From Pelagibius sp. (GTDB lineage Bacteria; Pseudomonadota; Alphaproteobacteria; Kiloniellales; Kiloniellaceae): DNA of 48,220 nt. Numbering within the stretch: position 1 is the stretch's first letter; each line of letters opens with the position of its first letter. This document shows positions 1-7,946 of the stretch, piece after piece. The DNA is taken from positions 1-48,220 of the forward strand of contig NZ_JANQKD010000107.1 in the NCBI RefSeq assembly GCF_028281305.1, given 5' to 3'. Under the pieces are notes generated by a model. It saw nothing but the letters and a program-made list of their open reading frames with translations, searched no databases and was not told the origin of the DNA. Position numbers and translations under genes: made by a program.

Positions 1-661
1 TCACCCTTGCGCGCAGGCTCTGCACCTCGTCCAGCAGCCCGTCGAGGGCACGGGCGACCGGATCGGGAATGTTGCCGGTGGGCGTTCCGTAAGCCACGAA
101 GGGGGCCTTGGCCGGCTCGGGCGCCTTCTGCGTCTGCACCGCCCGTGCGGGAATGCCGACCACGGTGGCACAGTCCGCCACATCTTTGGTGACCACGGCG
201 TTGGCGCCCACCCGGGCGCAGCGGCCGACCGTGATGGGCCCCAGAACCTGCGCCCCCGAACCGACGATCACACCGTCGAGGAGGGTGGGGTGGCGCTTGG
301 TATTGCGCTGGCTGTCGCTGTCCACGCTGGGCGACACGCCGCCCAGGGTTACGCCCTGATAGAGGGTCACGTCCTCGCCGATCTCGGCGGTCTCCCCGAC
401 AACGACGCCCATGCCGTGGTCGATGAAGAAGCGGTCGCCGATGGTGGCCCCCGGGTGGATCTCGATGCCGGTCAGGATGCGCCCGACCGCAGAAATCCAG
501 CGGCCGATCAGGTGCCAGCCCCGCCGCCAGCAAGCGCTGGAAAGGCGGTAGAGCATGATGGCCTGGAATCCCGGGTAGCAGAGCACCACCTCAAGGCGCG
601 ACCGCGCCGCCGGATCGCGCTGCATCGTCGCGTCGATTTCGGACCTGAGAGACTTGAACAT
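1..661 (-). CDS. cysE: serine O-acetyltransferase (3' end beyond window)
   Basis: Transfers acetyl from acetyl-CoA to L-serine, giving O-acetylserine for cysteine synthesis in the cytosol. The reverse strand reads about 220 codons beginning [18 protein letters not shown], then the CysE active-site region ([16 protein letters not shown]) and left-handed beta-helix hexapeptide turns through GVTLGGVS and [15 protein letters not shown] to VVGIPAR. It is the short type without the long N-terminal helical domain of enterobacterial CysE. The reading frame is still open at base 1, so the C-terminus is missing. An in-frame ATG four codons upstream (673) is possible, but the family usually begins at MFK. 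The gene is divergent from a hydrolase across about 325 nt. Confidence 0.93.
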   Translation of the reverse strand, partial: MFKSLRSEIDATMQRDPAARSRLEVVLCYPGFQAIMLYRLSSACWRRGWHLIGRWISAVGRILTGIEIHPGATIGDRFFIDHGMGVVVGETAEIGEDVTLYQGVTLGGVSPSVDSDSQRNTKRHPTLLDGVIVGSGAQVLGPITVGRCARVGANAVVTKDVADCATVVGIPARAVQTQKAPEPAKAPFVAYGTPTGNIPDPVARALDGLLDEVQSLRARV

Positions 662-759
662 GGCTTTGCCCATCGTGCTATGATCGCGGCCCTTTGCCGC
701 CTCGTGCGGACTGGTGGGCAGATGATGCGCCGATCCGACCAGATGCTGCAACAACCGGG

Positions 760-797
760 AACATAATAAGCCTGAGTATTTTGGTCAAGTATTGACC
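760..797 (-). promoter_or_regulatory. putative cysE promoter with palindromic operator
   Basis: In the 325-nt gap between cysE and the divergent hydrolase the plus strand holds a perfect inverted repeat, GGTCAA-GTA-TTGACC (783-797). Its left arm, read on the minus strand, is a TTGACC -35 element, followed 16 nt later by TTATGT (761-766) as a possible -10 for cysE. The palindrome would therefore cover the -35 box. In many alphaproteobacteria cysE and an alpha/beta hydrolase lie beside an Rrf2/IscR-type regulator and suf genes, so an Fe-S or cysteine-responsive repressor is an attractive but unproven reader. I see nothing else in the gap. Confidence 0.4.
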
Positions 798-986
798 CGG
801 AAGGAAATCAACGAATCGCAACGGTTTCTGCATTCTGTTGGGGTTCAGGACGATAAATACCCGATGCGCTAGGAAGGTTATCCGCACGTCCCCCCGGACC
901 CGCCACGACAGCTTTACCGCGACGAGAACGACCGAGCCGCCGTACCCTGCGGCGTGCCGAGTGAGAAGATAGGGAATCAGAGGTCT

Positions 987-1652
987 ATGCCTGACGTGAT
1001 CTTCAACGGGCCGGAAGGCCGTCTTGAAGGACGCTACCACCACAGCAAGCAGCCCAATGCGCCGATCGCGTTGATGCTGCACCCCCACCCCCAGCACGGG
1101 GGGACCATGAACAACAAGGTGGTCTACACCCTGTTCCACGCTTATGTGCGTCAAGGCTTCTCGGTTCTGCGCTTCAACTTCCGCGGCGTCGGGCGGTCGC
1201 AGGGCAGCTTCGACCGGGGCGAGGGCGAGCTTTCCGATGCGGCATCGGCCCTCGACTGGCTGCAGAGTTACAACCAGAGCGCTGCGGCCTGCTGGATCGC
1301 CGGCTTCTCCTTCGGCGCCTGGATCGGCATGCAGCTGCTCATGCGCCGGCCGGAGATCAGCAGCTTCGTCTCTGTCGCCCCGCCGGCCAACATGTACGAC
1401 TTCAGCTTCCTGGCGCCCTGCCCCTCCTCCGGCCTGATCGTTCAGGGCGACAAGGACGACGTCGTGCCGGAGACTGCGGTTTCCAAGCTGGTGACCAAGC
1501 TGTCATCGCAGCGCGGTATCACCATCGACTACCGTGTTGTGCCGGGCGCAGGCCACTACTTCCAGGACGAGATGGAAGTCCTGGAAAGCCACGTCAACGA
1601 CTACCTCGGCAAAGCCATGGCCGCCGACGAAACCAAGTCGGCCGCCCGTTAG
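987..1652 (+). CDS. alpha/beta hydrolase (COG2945-like)
   Basis: A 221-aa cytosolic alpha/beta-hydrolase of the small COG2945/dienelactone-hydrolase-like type. Visible family marks are an early HPHPQHGGTMNNKV oxyanion region, the strand FNFRGVGRSQG, the nucleophile elbow GFSFGA (Ser of GxSxG), the acid strand VQGDKDDVVP and the catalytic His in GAGHYF near the C-terminus. The ATG at 987 was chosen over an upstream in-frame GTG (954) because AGGGAA lies 10 nt before it and the family starts near the substrate-fold strand. In related genomes this gene neighbours cysE and Fe-S cluster assembly genes, which is context only; its substrate is unknown. Confidence 0.85.
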   Translation: MPDVIFNGPEGRLEGRYHHSKQPNAPIALMLHPHPQHGGTMNNKVVYTLFHAYVRQGFSVLRFNFRGVGRSQGSFDRGEGELSDAASALDWLQSYNQSAAACWIAGFSFGAWIGMQLLMRRPEISSFVSVAPPANMYDFSFLAPCPSSGLIVQGDKDDVVPETAVSKLVTKLSSQRGITIDYRVVPGAGHYFQDEMEVLESHVNDYLGKAMAADETKSAAR

Positions 1653-1677
1653 CCGCTCCCTTTTCCTGTCCGGACCC

Positions 1678-1723
1678 GCCGCCGTCAGGCGGCCCTGTAT
1701 GGCGCCGCCGCCGTCAGGCGGCG
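1678..1723. repeat. duplicated GC hairpin, GCCGCC-GTCA-GGCGGC
   Basis: Two copies of the perfect inverted repeat GCCGCC-GTCA-GGCGGC, 29 bp apart (1678-1693 and 1707-1722), lie between the converging hydrolase and anmK genes. The second copy covers the anmK stop: the TGA of anmK is the loop of the hairpin. There is no T-tract on either side, so this is not a classical intrinsic terminator, but two strong hairpins between convergent genes could stabilise or separate the two 3' ends. Confidence 0.6.
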
Positions 1724-2871
1724 ATATGCAGCGCACCGCCGCTGGCCGGTTCGCTGACACCGGTCGTGCCCGGCACCGTCAGCGGCAGACCTTCCAGCGA
1801 GCGCAGGGCCAGGTAGGCAAAGGCCTGGGCCTCCAGCACATCGCCCTGCCAGCCCACCGCCTCGACCGGGTCCACGGCGGCCCCAAGCCGCTCCGACAAG
1901 GCGGCCATCAGGGTCGGGTTGTGACGCCCGCCACCGGTGATCAGCCAGCGCCCGACCGGCTGCGGAAACCAGTCCCTGGAGGCGGCAATGGATGCGGCGG
2001 TAAAGGCCGTCAACGTCGCCGCACCGTCCTTCAGCGACAGCCCCTTTGCCGGCGCCGTCGAGAAATCGTCGCGGTCCAGGGACTTCGGCGGGCGGCGGCC
2101 GAAGTAAGGGTTGTCCATGAGCGCAGCCAGAACCGCTTCGTCCGTTCGCCCCGCCCCGGCCAGCGCGCCGTCGCGGTCCAGCGCTTCGCCGAGATGGGCT
2201 TCGACCCAGTCGTTGATGAGGGCGTTTCCCGGCCCGGTGTCGAAGGCCAGCACCTGGGCTGCGCTCACCTGGGCCTCGTTTGACGTCCCGTCATCCGCTG
2301 CCGGGTTGCCGGCGCCGATCCAGGTGACGTTGCCGACGCCGCCGATGTTCACCACCGCCAGCGGGCGCGGCAATTCTGCCGCCAGGGCGGCCTGATAGAG
2401 CGGCGCCAGCGGTGCCCCCTCGCCGCCCAGGGCGACGTCGCGGCTGCGCATGTCGGAGACCACGTCGATGCCGGTTTCCTCCGCCAAAAGGGCCCCGTCC
2501 CCGATCTGCCAGGTTCTGCCTTCCTCCGGGCGATGCAGGATGGTGTGGCCGTGAAAGCCGATGACCCGGACGTCCCGCGGCCCAAGCCCGGCCTCGCTCA
2601 GCAGCGCCCGCACCGCTTCCGCATGCTTCAGCGTCAGCGCCCGCTCAACCTCCGCCACCGGGCCCTGCCCGCCGAGGACGGAGCGTAGACTGCGGCGCAT
2701 CCCGGCATCGTAGGGCCAGGACAGGGACGGCCCGCTGGTCACCGCCACCCGGCCATCGCTGCGGATCAGCGCGGCATCGATCCCGTCCAGGGAGGTCCCG
2801 CTCATCAGGCCCAGGGCCCAGGGAAGATCGGTGGTGGCAGCCATGTCCTTGGGATCCCCGTCCTTCTGCAT
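1714..2871 (-). CDS. anmK: anhydro-N-acetylmuramic acid kinase
   Basis: Phosphorylates and opens 1,6-anhydro-N-acetylmuramic acid to MurNAc-6-phosphate with ATP, in peptidoglycan recycling. The family start [16 protein letters not shown], the segment [13 protein letters not shown], the [20 protein letters not shown] region with its Asp-Met-Arg, [21 protein letters not shown] and the late [13 protein letters not shown]ase motif are all present, and the length (about 385 aa) is normal. The ATG at 2871 has GGAG eight nt upstream; an ATG at 2844, giving the start [12 protein letters not shown], is the alternative. The longer frame upstream has no support. It is divergent from tyrS. Confidence 0.94.
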   Translation of the reverse strand: MQKDGDPKDMAATTDLPWALGLMSGTSLDGIDAALIRSDGRVAVTSGPSLSWPYDAGMRRSLRSVLGGQGPVAEVERALTLKHAEAVRALLSEAGLGPRDVRVIGFHGHTILHRPEEGRTWQIGDGALLAEETGIDVVSDMRSRDVALGGEGAPLAPLYQAALAAELPRPLAVVNIGGVGNVTWIGAGNPAADDGTSNEAQVSAAQVLAFDTGPGNALINDWVEAHLGEALDRDGALAGAGRTDEAVLAALMDNPYFGRRPPKSLDRDDFSTAPAKGLSLKDGAATLTAFTAASIAASRDWFPQPVGRWLITGGGRHNPTLMAALSERLGAAVDPVEAVGWQGDVLEAQAFAYLALRSLEGLPLTVPGTTGVSEPASGGALHIAA

Positions 2872-2910
2872 CCCCGCAGCTCCGCAATTCAGCTCTGCGC
2901 TGCGGGTAAA

Positions 2911-2939
2911 TTGTGAAACCGCCCTGATTGTGTTAAATG
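2911..2939 (+). promoter_or_regulatory. possible tyrS promoter
   Basis: In the anmK/tyrS divergent gap the plus strand has TTGTGA (2911-2916), a 17-nt spacer and TAAATG (2934-2939), about 100 nt before the tyrS start. The spacing is ideal and the local base composition is AT-richer than its surroundings, but both boxes deviate from consensus. Confidence 0.3.
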
Positions 2940-3009
2940 CCTGCGCCCGCGGCAAGGCCACGCGGCACTCTAGAGCCGAAACCGTAACGATCCCGATAAC
3001 GCCAAGACC

Positions 3010-3039
3010 CTGGTTAGCACCCAAAACTCTGGTTAGCAC
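3010..3039 (+). repeat. 11-bp direct repeat in the tyrS leader
   Basis: CTGGTTAGCAC occurs at 3010-3020 and again at 3029-3039, ending one base before the tyrS ATG. The period is 19 bp. It fills the place where a Shine-Dalgarno sequence would be expected; no good one is visible. Confidence 0.7.
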
Positions 3040-3040
3040 A

Positions 3041-4294
3041 ATGACGGCGCCCCGTTCCGACTTTCTCCGCGTTCTTCAGGAACGCGGCTTCATCCACCAG
3101 TGCACCGATATGGAAGCGCTCGACCAGCGCGCGCTGGAGGGGTCCGTGGCCGCCTATATCGGCTTCGATGCCACCTCCGACAGCCTGCATGTCGGCTCGC
3201 TGGTTCAGATCATGATGCTGCGCTGGCTTCAGAAGACCGGCCACCGGCCGATCGTGCTCATGGGGGGCGGCACCACCAAGGTGGGCGACCCTTCTGGCAA
3301 GGACGAGTCACGCCAGTTGCTGAGCACTGCGCAGATCGACGCCAACATCGCCGGCATCCGCCGCGCCTTCGAGAACCTGCTGAGCTTCGACGACGGCGCG
3401 ACCGGGGCGGCCATGGTTAACAATGCGGACTGGCTGGACCGGCTGCAGTACATCGACTTCCTGCGCGACATCGGCCCGCACTTCACGATCAACCGCATGC
3501 TCACCTTCGACAGCGTCAAGCTGCGCCTGGATCGCGAGCAGCCGCTGACCTTCCTGGAGTTCAACTACATGATCCTCCAGGCCTACGACTTCCTGGAGCT
3601 GAGCCGGCGCCACGACTGCACGCTGCAGATGGGCGGCTCCGACCAGTGGGGCAACATCGTCAACGGCGTGGAGCTGGGACGGCGCATCGACCAGCGCGCG
3701 CTCTTCGGGCTGACCACACCGCTGATCACCACGGCCTCGGGCGCCAAGATGGGAAAGACGGCCGCCGGGGCCGTGTGGCTGAACGAAGACCGTCTGTCGC
3801 ACTACGACTACTGGCAATACTGGCGCAACACCGAGGACGGCGACGTCGGCCGCTTCCTGCGCCTCTTCACCGAATTGCCGCTGAACGAGATTGCACGCCT
3901 GGAAGCGCTCGCCGGCTCGGAGATCAACGAAGCCAAGAAGATCCTCGCCGACGCGGCCACCACCCTTTGCCGCGGCGCCGCGGCAGCGGCCGAGGCGGCG
4001 GAAACCGCGCGCCAGACCTTCGAGGAAGGGCGCAGTGCGGAAGGCCTGCCCTCCATCGACGTGCCCCAGGGCGAGCTCAGCGACGGCGTGCCGGCCTACG
4101 AGCTGCTGCGCCGGGCCGGCCTCGCCAACAGCAATGGCGAAGCGCGGCGCTTGATCAAGGGCGGCGGCGGCCGGCTGAACGACATTCCCATCCGGGACGA
4201 GCTGCAGAACGTCAGCCTGGCGGACCGCAACGACGAGGGCGTGATCAAACTCTCGGCGGGCAAGAAGCGGCACGTCCTGCTGCGTGTGATCTGA
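3041..4294 (+). CDS. tyrS: tyrosyl-tRNA synthetase
   Basis: Charges tRNA-Tyr with tyrosine. This is a class I synthetase of TyrRS type 1, 417 aa, the usual size. The HIGH-equivalent is in the segment [10 protein letters not shown] near residue 50, the tyrosine-binding segments [12 protein letters not shown] and [10 protein letters not shown] follow, the KMSKS-equivalent is KMGKT near residue 238, and the last 70 residues ([20 protein letters not shown] onward) form the S4 RNA-binding domain. The ATG at 3041 is the natural family start; the open frame runs upstream to 2831 without conserved sequence. It converges with the AsmA-like gene 12 nt after its stop. Confidence 0.96.
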   Translation: MTAPRSDFLRVLQERGFIHQCTDMEALDQRALEGSVAAYIGFDATSDSLHVGSLVQIMMLRWLQKTGHRPIVLMGGGTTKVGDPSGKDESRQLLSTAQIDANIAGIRRAFENLLSFDDGATGAAMVNNADWLDRLQYIDFLRDIGPHFTINRMLTFDSVKLRLDREQPLTFLEFNYMILQAYDFLELSRRHDCTLQMGGSDQWGNIVNGVELGRRIDQRALFGLTTPLITTASGAKMGKTAAGAVWLNEDRLSHYDYWQYWRNTEDGDVGRFLRLFTELPLNEIARLEALAGSEINEAKKILADAATTLCRGAAAAAEAAETARQTFEEGRSAEGLPSIDVPQGELSDGVPAYELLRRAGLANSNGEARRLIKGGGGRLNDIPIRDELQNVSLADRNDEGVIKLSAGKKRHVLLRVI

Positions 4295-4306
4295 ACCGAC
4301 GCTCCG

Positions 4307-7300
4307 CTAGCGGTCGATGCGCTCCGGGACGGCCTGGAAATCGTCGGAGCGCGGCCCCGCGTTGAAGATGTTGCGCAGGAACCCGGGCGTGAGCGCAGAA
4401 AGCGGATTGACGCTGACCTCAGGGTCTTCCACACGGCCCTTGACACCATAGACGACGGCAATCAGCCCCTCGCCCTCGCCGCCTGTCAGCAACGGCCCGA
4501 GAAGAGGAATATTGCCGATAAAACTGTTCACCGAATAGGCCGGCACGACCGTGCCGGTCAGATCGATGACGTCATTGTCGAAGTCGATCTTGCCTTTCGA
4601 CGTCAGACCCAGGGCCGGACCGTAGATGCGCATGAGTTCCGTGGTCGCGACGCCATCGTCCAGGATGAACTCGCCGTCCATGCCGTCAAATCCGATGCCG
4701 TCGCCGCGCAGAATATCCAGAACGCCGGTGAAGGAGGCGACGGTCAGGAGCTTGGCCAGAGCCGGCGCCTTCACCATCACAAAGTCGCGCGCCACGACCT
4801 TGGCGCTGATCGGGTGTGTCGGCGTCGGCCCGGCGCTCGAACCGATGATCCGGATGCTGCCGCCGACGATGGTGTCGGTGATGTTGGTGGCCCTGAGAAG
4901 CGCGCCCAGATCGTCGCTGCGGGCCAGAAGGCGCAGACCGTTGCTGGAGGCATCCGGCGCCAGGGAAAACTGAAGATACCGCCGGTCCAGGGTGACGGGC
5001 GGCTCTGCCGGATCGGCGCCATCCTGATCCCCGGCCTGCCCCCCGGCCTGCCCCCCGGCCTGCCCCCCGGCCTGCCCCCCGGCCTGCTCACCCGGCGGCT
5101 CCTCCGGGGCATCGCGTGGCGACCAGTACTGCTCCGGGATGCTGCCGGAGAGGCGGATGGTCTCCCAGCCTCCGCGGCTGCGCACCAGTTCCAGATTGAC
5201 CTGCTCCAGGCGGCGATCGTCGAAGAAGTACAAACGCTCCAGGTTCGGGGCACGCACCGAGAGGGGAACGAACTCCGGCGGGCTCTCCGCAGCAGCGTCC
5301 TCTGGCACCGGCTCAGCTTCGCCAGCCGCTTGGGGCGCATCGGTCGCGTCGTCCTCTTCGACAAAAGGCTGCACGTCCAGAACGCCGTTCTCCACCTCAA
5401 CGGCAATGCTGCCGTCCACCTGTTCGAAGACAACGTTTTTCAGGTCCGTGCGGCCGAATGCGAGGCGGTCGAAACGCGCCCAACCAATGCCTTGCCGACC
5501 GGGACCGGGCCGCGCCTGACCACGCGCAACCAGATCGCCGGCCTGCAGAACGACGTTGCGAAAGGCGACGGGTCCGCGGTCGTCCAGGGGGATCTCCAGG
5601 CGCAGGCTTGCCTCCACTCCGGGATCCTTGCTCCAAGAGATTTCCGACAGCGCCATAGTCGTCTCGGAAAGGTCCGCCGCAACTTCGAGCGTCCACAGCC
5701 CCTCTACGGCGGAGACCACTGAGACATTGGCGGACATCGGGCCCACCACGACGTCGCCGATGTCCAGCCCGAAACGCTTGCGCTCTTCATCCAGGATGCG
5801 GGGAATCTCGGCTTCCAGCACCGTGCGCACCTGGGGGTCGTCCAGGAAGCTCTCTTTCCAGCGCATACTCACAGGCACGCCGCCGAGCTTCAGCGGGCCC
5901 GCGATCTCCATGCCATTGGAATCGAGCTGAAGACTGAGACGGCCATCGGTCATGTCCTCGCCGAGCAAAACGTTGCGCAGCGCGCCGTCCGTGATGCTGG
6001 CGTCAACCTGAAGCGCAACATCGTCAAAGGAGAGCGCCTTGGCCAGCGGGAACTGGAAACCCAGGTCGGCCGAGAAGGTGCCGCCGCTGCCCTCCGCCGA
6101 CATGTCGAGCTTCGAAAGCAGTGCCAGGCGTGGGTGATCGACGATGGCCAGGGCGTCGGCCACAGCGCCCGCTGCCTTGGTCTCGATGGAAAGCCGCTCA
6201 TAGATTCCGCGCTGCGGATCGGCCTTGCCGAGCTCCGTGATTTCCACGGTGGATTGACCCACGGCAAGCGACAACAGCGAACCGGAAGCGACGGCAAAGC
6301 GCAGGCTCTCCGCATCGAAGGTGGCCGTACCCGCGATGCTCTCGATCGGGGGCAGCGGCCGAAGATAGTGAACCGTCAGACCCCGGTATTGCAGATCGCC
6401 GTTGAGATTGACCAGATCCGCCGCAGCGAAGTCACCGTCGGGAACCTGGATCTCGACCTTTGCCGTTGCGCTGCTCACCCTGCCGGCGGTCACGTTCTCA
6501 GTCACCCAGGGCCGTGCACCCTCGGCCACCGATTCGGGCCAGTAGCGCGGAAGGTCGGCCAGCGGCACATCCTCCAGCTTGGCCTCGGCATCGATAAGCC
6601 AGTCGCCGCCGGTTTGCGGCTCGTAATCGAAAACACCCGAGAGCGAGAGGACGGGACCGGCCGCATCCTCGCTGCCCAGGCTCACCCGCGCCTCGTCCAG
6701 ATCGAAGCGCTGGCTGGCGTCGTCGTAACGCCCGCGCATGGTCAGGTCCCGCACCGGCAGCGGCTCCATCTCGACACCCGGGATCTTCAAAGTGCCGGCC
6801 AGGCCCCGGATTTCGAATCCGGTCTGGCCCAGCGTGCCGTCCAGCGAGACCGAGGTCGCAACAGACCCGCTGATGCGCGACGTCACGCCGCCCACCGGCG
6901 CCAAGATCGGCATCACGGCCGCCATGGACTCCAGGCTGATGTCCGAGAAGCCCGCCGCGAAGTCGACCACCTGGTCGCGCTTGTCGAACAGGAAGGCGGC
7001 ATCGAGGGTGGCCGGATCACGATTGCCGACAAACCCCAGCCGAATGTCGCCGGCAAGCCCGACGATATCCCGCCGCAGCGAGATATCCGCCGCCGGCGCT
7101 GCCCAGGAGATCCCAAGCAGGTCGTCCCGCACGAAGATCTGGCCGTCGCGAATGCGCACCTCGTTGAGGAAGGAAAGCGGATTGTCCGTGCTGCGGTCCG
7201 CCAGGAGTTCTTGGATGATCCCGCCGAGCACCACGGCCTCGTCATTGCCTGCCGACCCGGGGCCGGTGTCAGTGACCAGGTCTCCCACTTCGCCCTGCGT

Positions 7301-7870
7301 GCCGTCCGGCAGTTCGAGGGTGCCGGCATCGCCGCCGAAGCTGATCCCACCCTCCGCCGACCGCAGCAGGCGGATTCGCGGTGCGATGATTTCAATCTGC
7401 CGGGGTGCCACCGTCCCCTGGAGCATGGCGCTGCTGCTCAGTTCGAAGGCCACCTCCGGCAGCGAGGCGATGCGCCGCCCGTCCGGGTCCCGCACGGCAA
7501 TGTCGGCCGCATGCAGGACAAGATCCCTAGAGCGGTCTTCCCAGACCAGAAAGGTCTCACCGATCTCAATCGTGTTGCCGCCCGCCTCGCTGAACGCGCG
7601 CTCGAGGTAAGGGGTGAGAAAGCCTGTCTGGACCGGCCCCTCGGACAACCGCCAGACCGCGACCGCAACGATAAGCACCGCTGCGGCGATGACGCCGCCG
7701 CATACCTCGACGCAGAGCCGCATAGTCCGCCCACGGCGCGAAGGCCGCCGCCCGGACCGCGTTCCGGGGTTCTTCCCAGGGTCACTTCCGGAGTCCTTCC
7801 CGGGGTCCTTCCCGGAGTCCTTCCCGGGGTCCTGCGCCTTGCTCGCCGCCACGGATTCGGAGCGCCCCAC
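4307..7870 (-). CDS. AsmA/YhdP-like envelope protein with low-complexity repeats
   Basis: A protein of about 1187 aa of the AsmA/YhdP class (DUF3971 plus AsmA-like C-terminal domain), thought in other bacteria to bridge inner and outer membrane and move phospholipids. It has a cytosolic N-tail, one membrane segment (VIAAAVLIVAVAVW, about residues 59-72) and a long beta-rich periplasmic part ending in the AsmA-like signature with PAYSVNSFIGNIPLLGPLL and the final VNPLSALTPGFLRNIF. Two oddities are in-frame 12-bp minisatellites: PGKD/SGKD units in the N-tail and GGQA units near residue 935. The GTG at 7870 is the first possible start; ATG at 7723, just before the membrane segment, is an alternative that would drop the charged repeat tail. 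It is divergent from glnE. Confidence 0.85.
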   Translation of the reverse strand: MGRSESVAASKAQDPGKDSGKDPGKDSGSDPGKNPGTRSGRRPSRRGRTMRLCVEVCGGVIAAAVLIVAVAVWRLSEGPVQTGFLTPYLERAFSEAGGNTIEIGETFLVWEDRSRDLVLHAADIAVRDPDGRRIASLPEVAFELSSSAMLQGTVAPRQIEIIAPRIRLLRSAEGGISFGGDAGTLELPDGTQGEVGDLVTDTGPGSAGNDEAVVLGGIIQELLADRSTDNPLSFLNEVRIRDGQIFVRDDLLGISWAAPAADISLRRDIVGLAGDIRLGFVGNRDPATLDAAFLFDKRDQVVDFAAGFSDISLESMAAVMPILAPVGGVTSRISGSVATSVSLDGTLGQTGFEIRGLAGTLKIPGVEMEPLPVRDLTMRGRYDDASQRFDLDEARVSLGSEDAAGPVLSLSGVFDYEPQTGGDWLIDAEAKLEDVPLADLPRYWPESVAEGARPWVTENVTAGRVSSATAKVEIQVPDGDFAAADLVNLNGDLQYRGLTVHYLRPLPPIESIAGTATFDAESLRFAVASGSLLSLAVGQSTVEITELGKADPQRGIYERLSIETKAAGAVADALAIVDHPRLALLSKLDMSAEGSGGTFSADLGFQFPLAKALSFDDVALQVDASITDGALRNVLLGEDMTDGRLSLQLDSNGMEIAGPLKLGGVPVSMRWKESFLDDPQVRTVLEAEIPRILDEERKRFGLDIGDVVVGPMSANVSVVSAVEGLWTLEVAADLSETTMALSEISWSKDPGVEASLRLEIPLDDRGPVAFRNVVLQAGDLVARGQARPGPGRQGIGWARFDRLAFGRTDLKNVVFEQVDGSIAVEVENGVLDVQPFVEEDDATDAPQAAGEAEPVPEDAAAESPPEFVPLSVRAPNLERLYFFDDRRLEQVNLELVRSRGGWETIRLSGSIPEQYWSPRDAPEEPPGEQAGGQAGGQAGGQAGGQAGDQDGADPAEPPVTLDRRYLQFSLAPDASSNGLRLLARSDDLGALLRATNITDTIVGGSIRIIGSSAGPTPTHPISAKVVARDFVMVKAPALAKLLTVASFTGVLDILRGDGIGFDGMDGEFILDDGVATTELMRIYGPALGLTSKGKIDFDNDVIDLTGTVVPAYSVNSFIGNIPLLGPLLTGGEGEGLIAVVYGVKGRVEDPEVSVNPLSALTPGFLRNIFNAGPRSDDFQAVPERIDR
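5029..5088. repeat. 5 x 12-bp minisatellite in the AsmA-like gene (GGQA units)
   Basis: Five tandem copies of CCCCGGCCTGCC (the last one CCCCGGCCTGCT) lie in frame in the coding sequence of the AsmA-like protein, encoding consecutive Gly-Gly-Gln-Ala units between two folded periplasmic parts. Four copies are identical at DNA level, including third positions, which points to recent slippage rather than selection for the peptide alone. Confidence 0.9.
7765..7836. repeat. 12-bp minisatellite in the AsmA-like N-tail (PGKD/SGKD units)
   Basis: About six 12-bp units of the form CGGRGTCCTTCC; the three at 7789-7824 are intact and alternate A/G at one position, and the flanking ones are degenerate. 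On the minus strand they encode alternating Pro/Ser-Gly-Lys-Asp tetrapeptides directly ahead of the basic stretch and the membrane segment. Confidence 0.85.
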
Positions 7871-7946
7871 GGACTCGGGCGCCGCTGCCAGCCCTTGACC
7901 GGCCGGACCGCTTTCCGCAGTCTGATCGCTTAGCGAGCGTTGTGAG

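Noticed and set aside
678..1154. 158-aa frame between cysE and the hydrolase
   Set aside because: It overlaps the hydrolase 5' end on the other strand and has no family marks.
5029..7836. Tandem 12-bp repeats as a CRISPR-like array
   Set aside because: Units are contiguous without spacers, in frame and translated; no cas genes are present.
6134..7933. 599-aa open frame opposite the AsmA-like gene
   Set aside because: Shadow frame; the opposite strand has the AsmA signature, membrane segment and signal-anchor layout.
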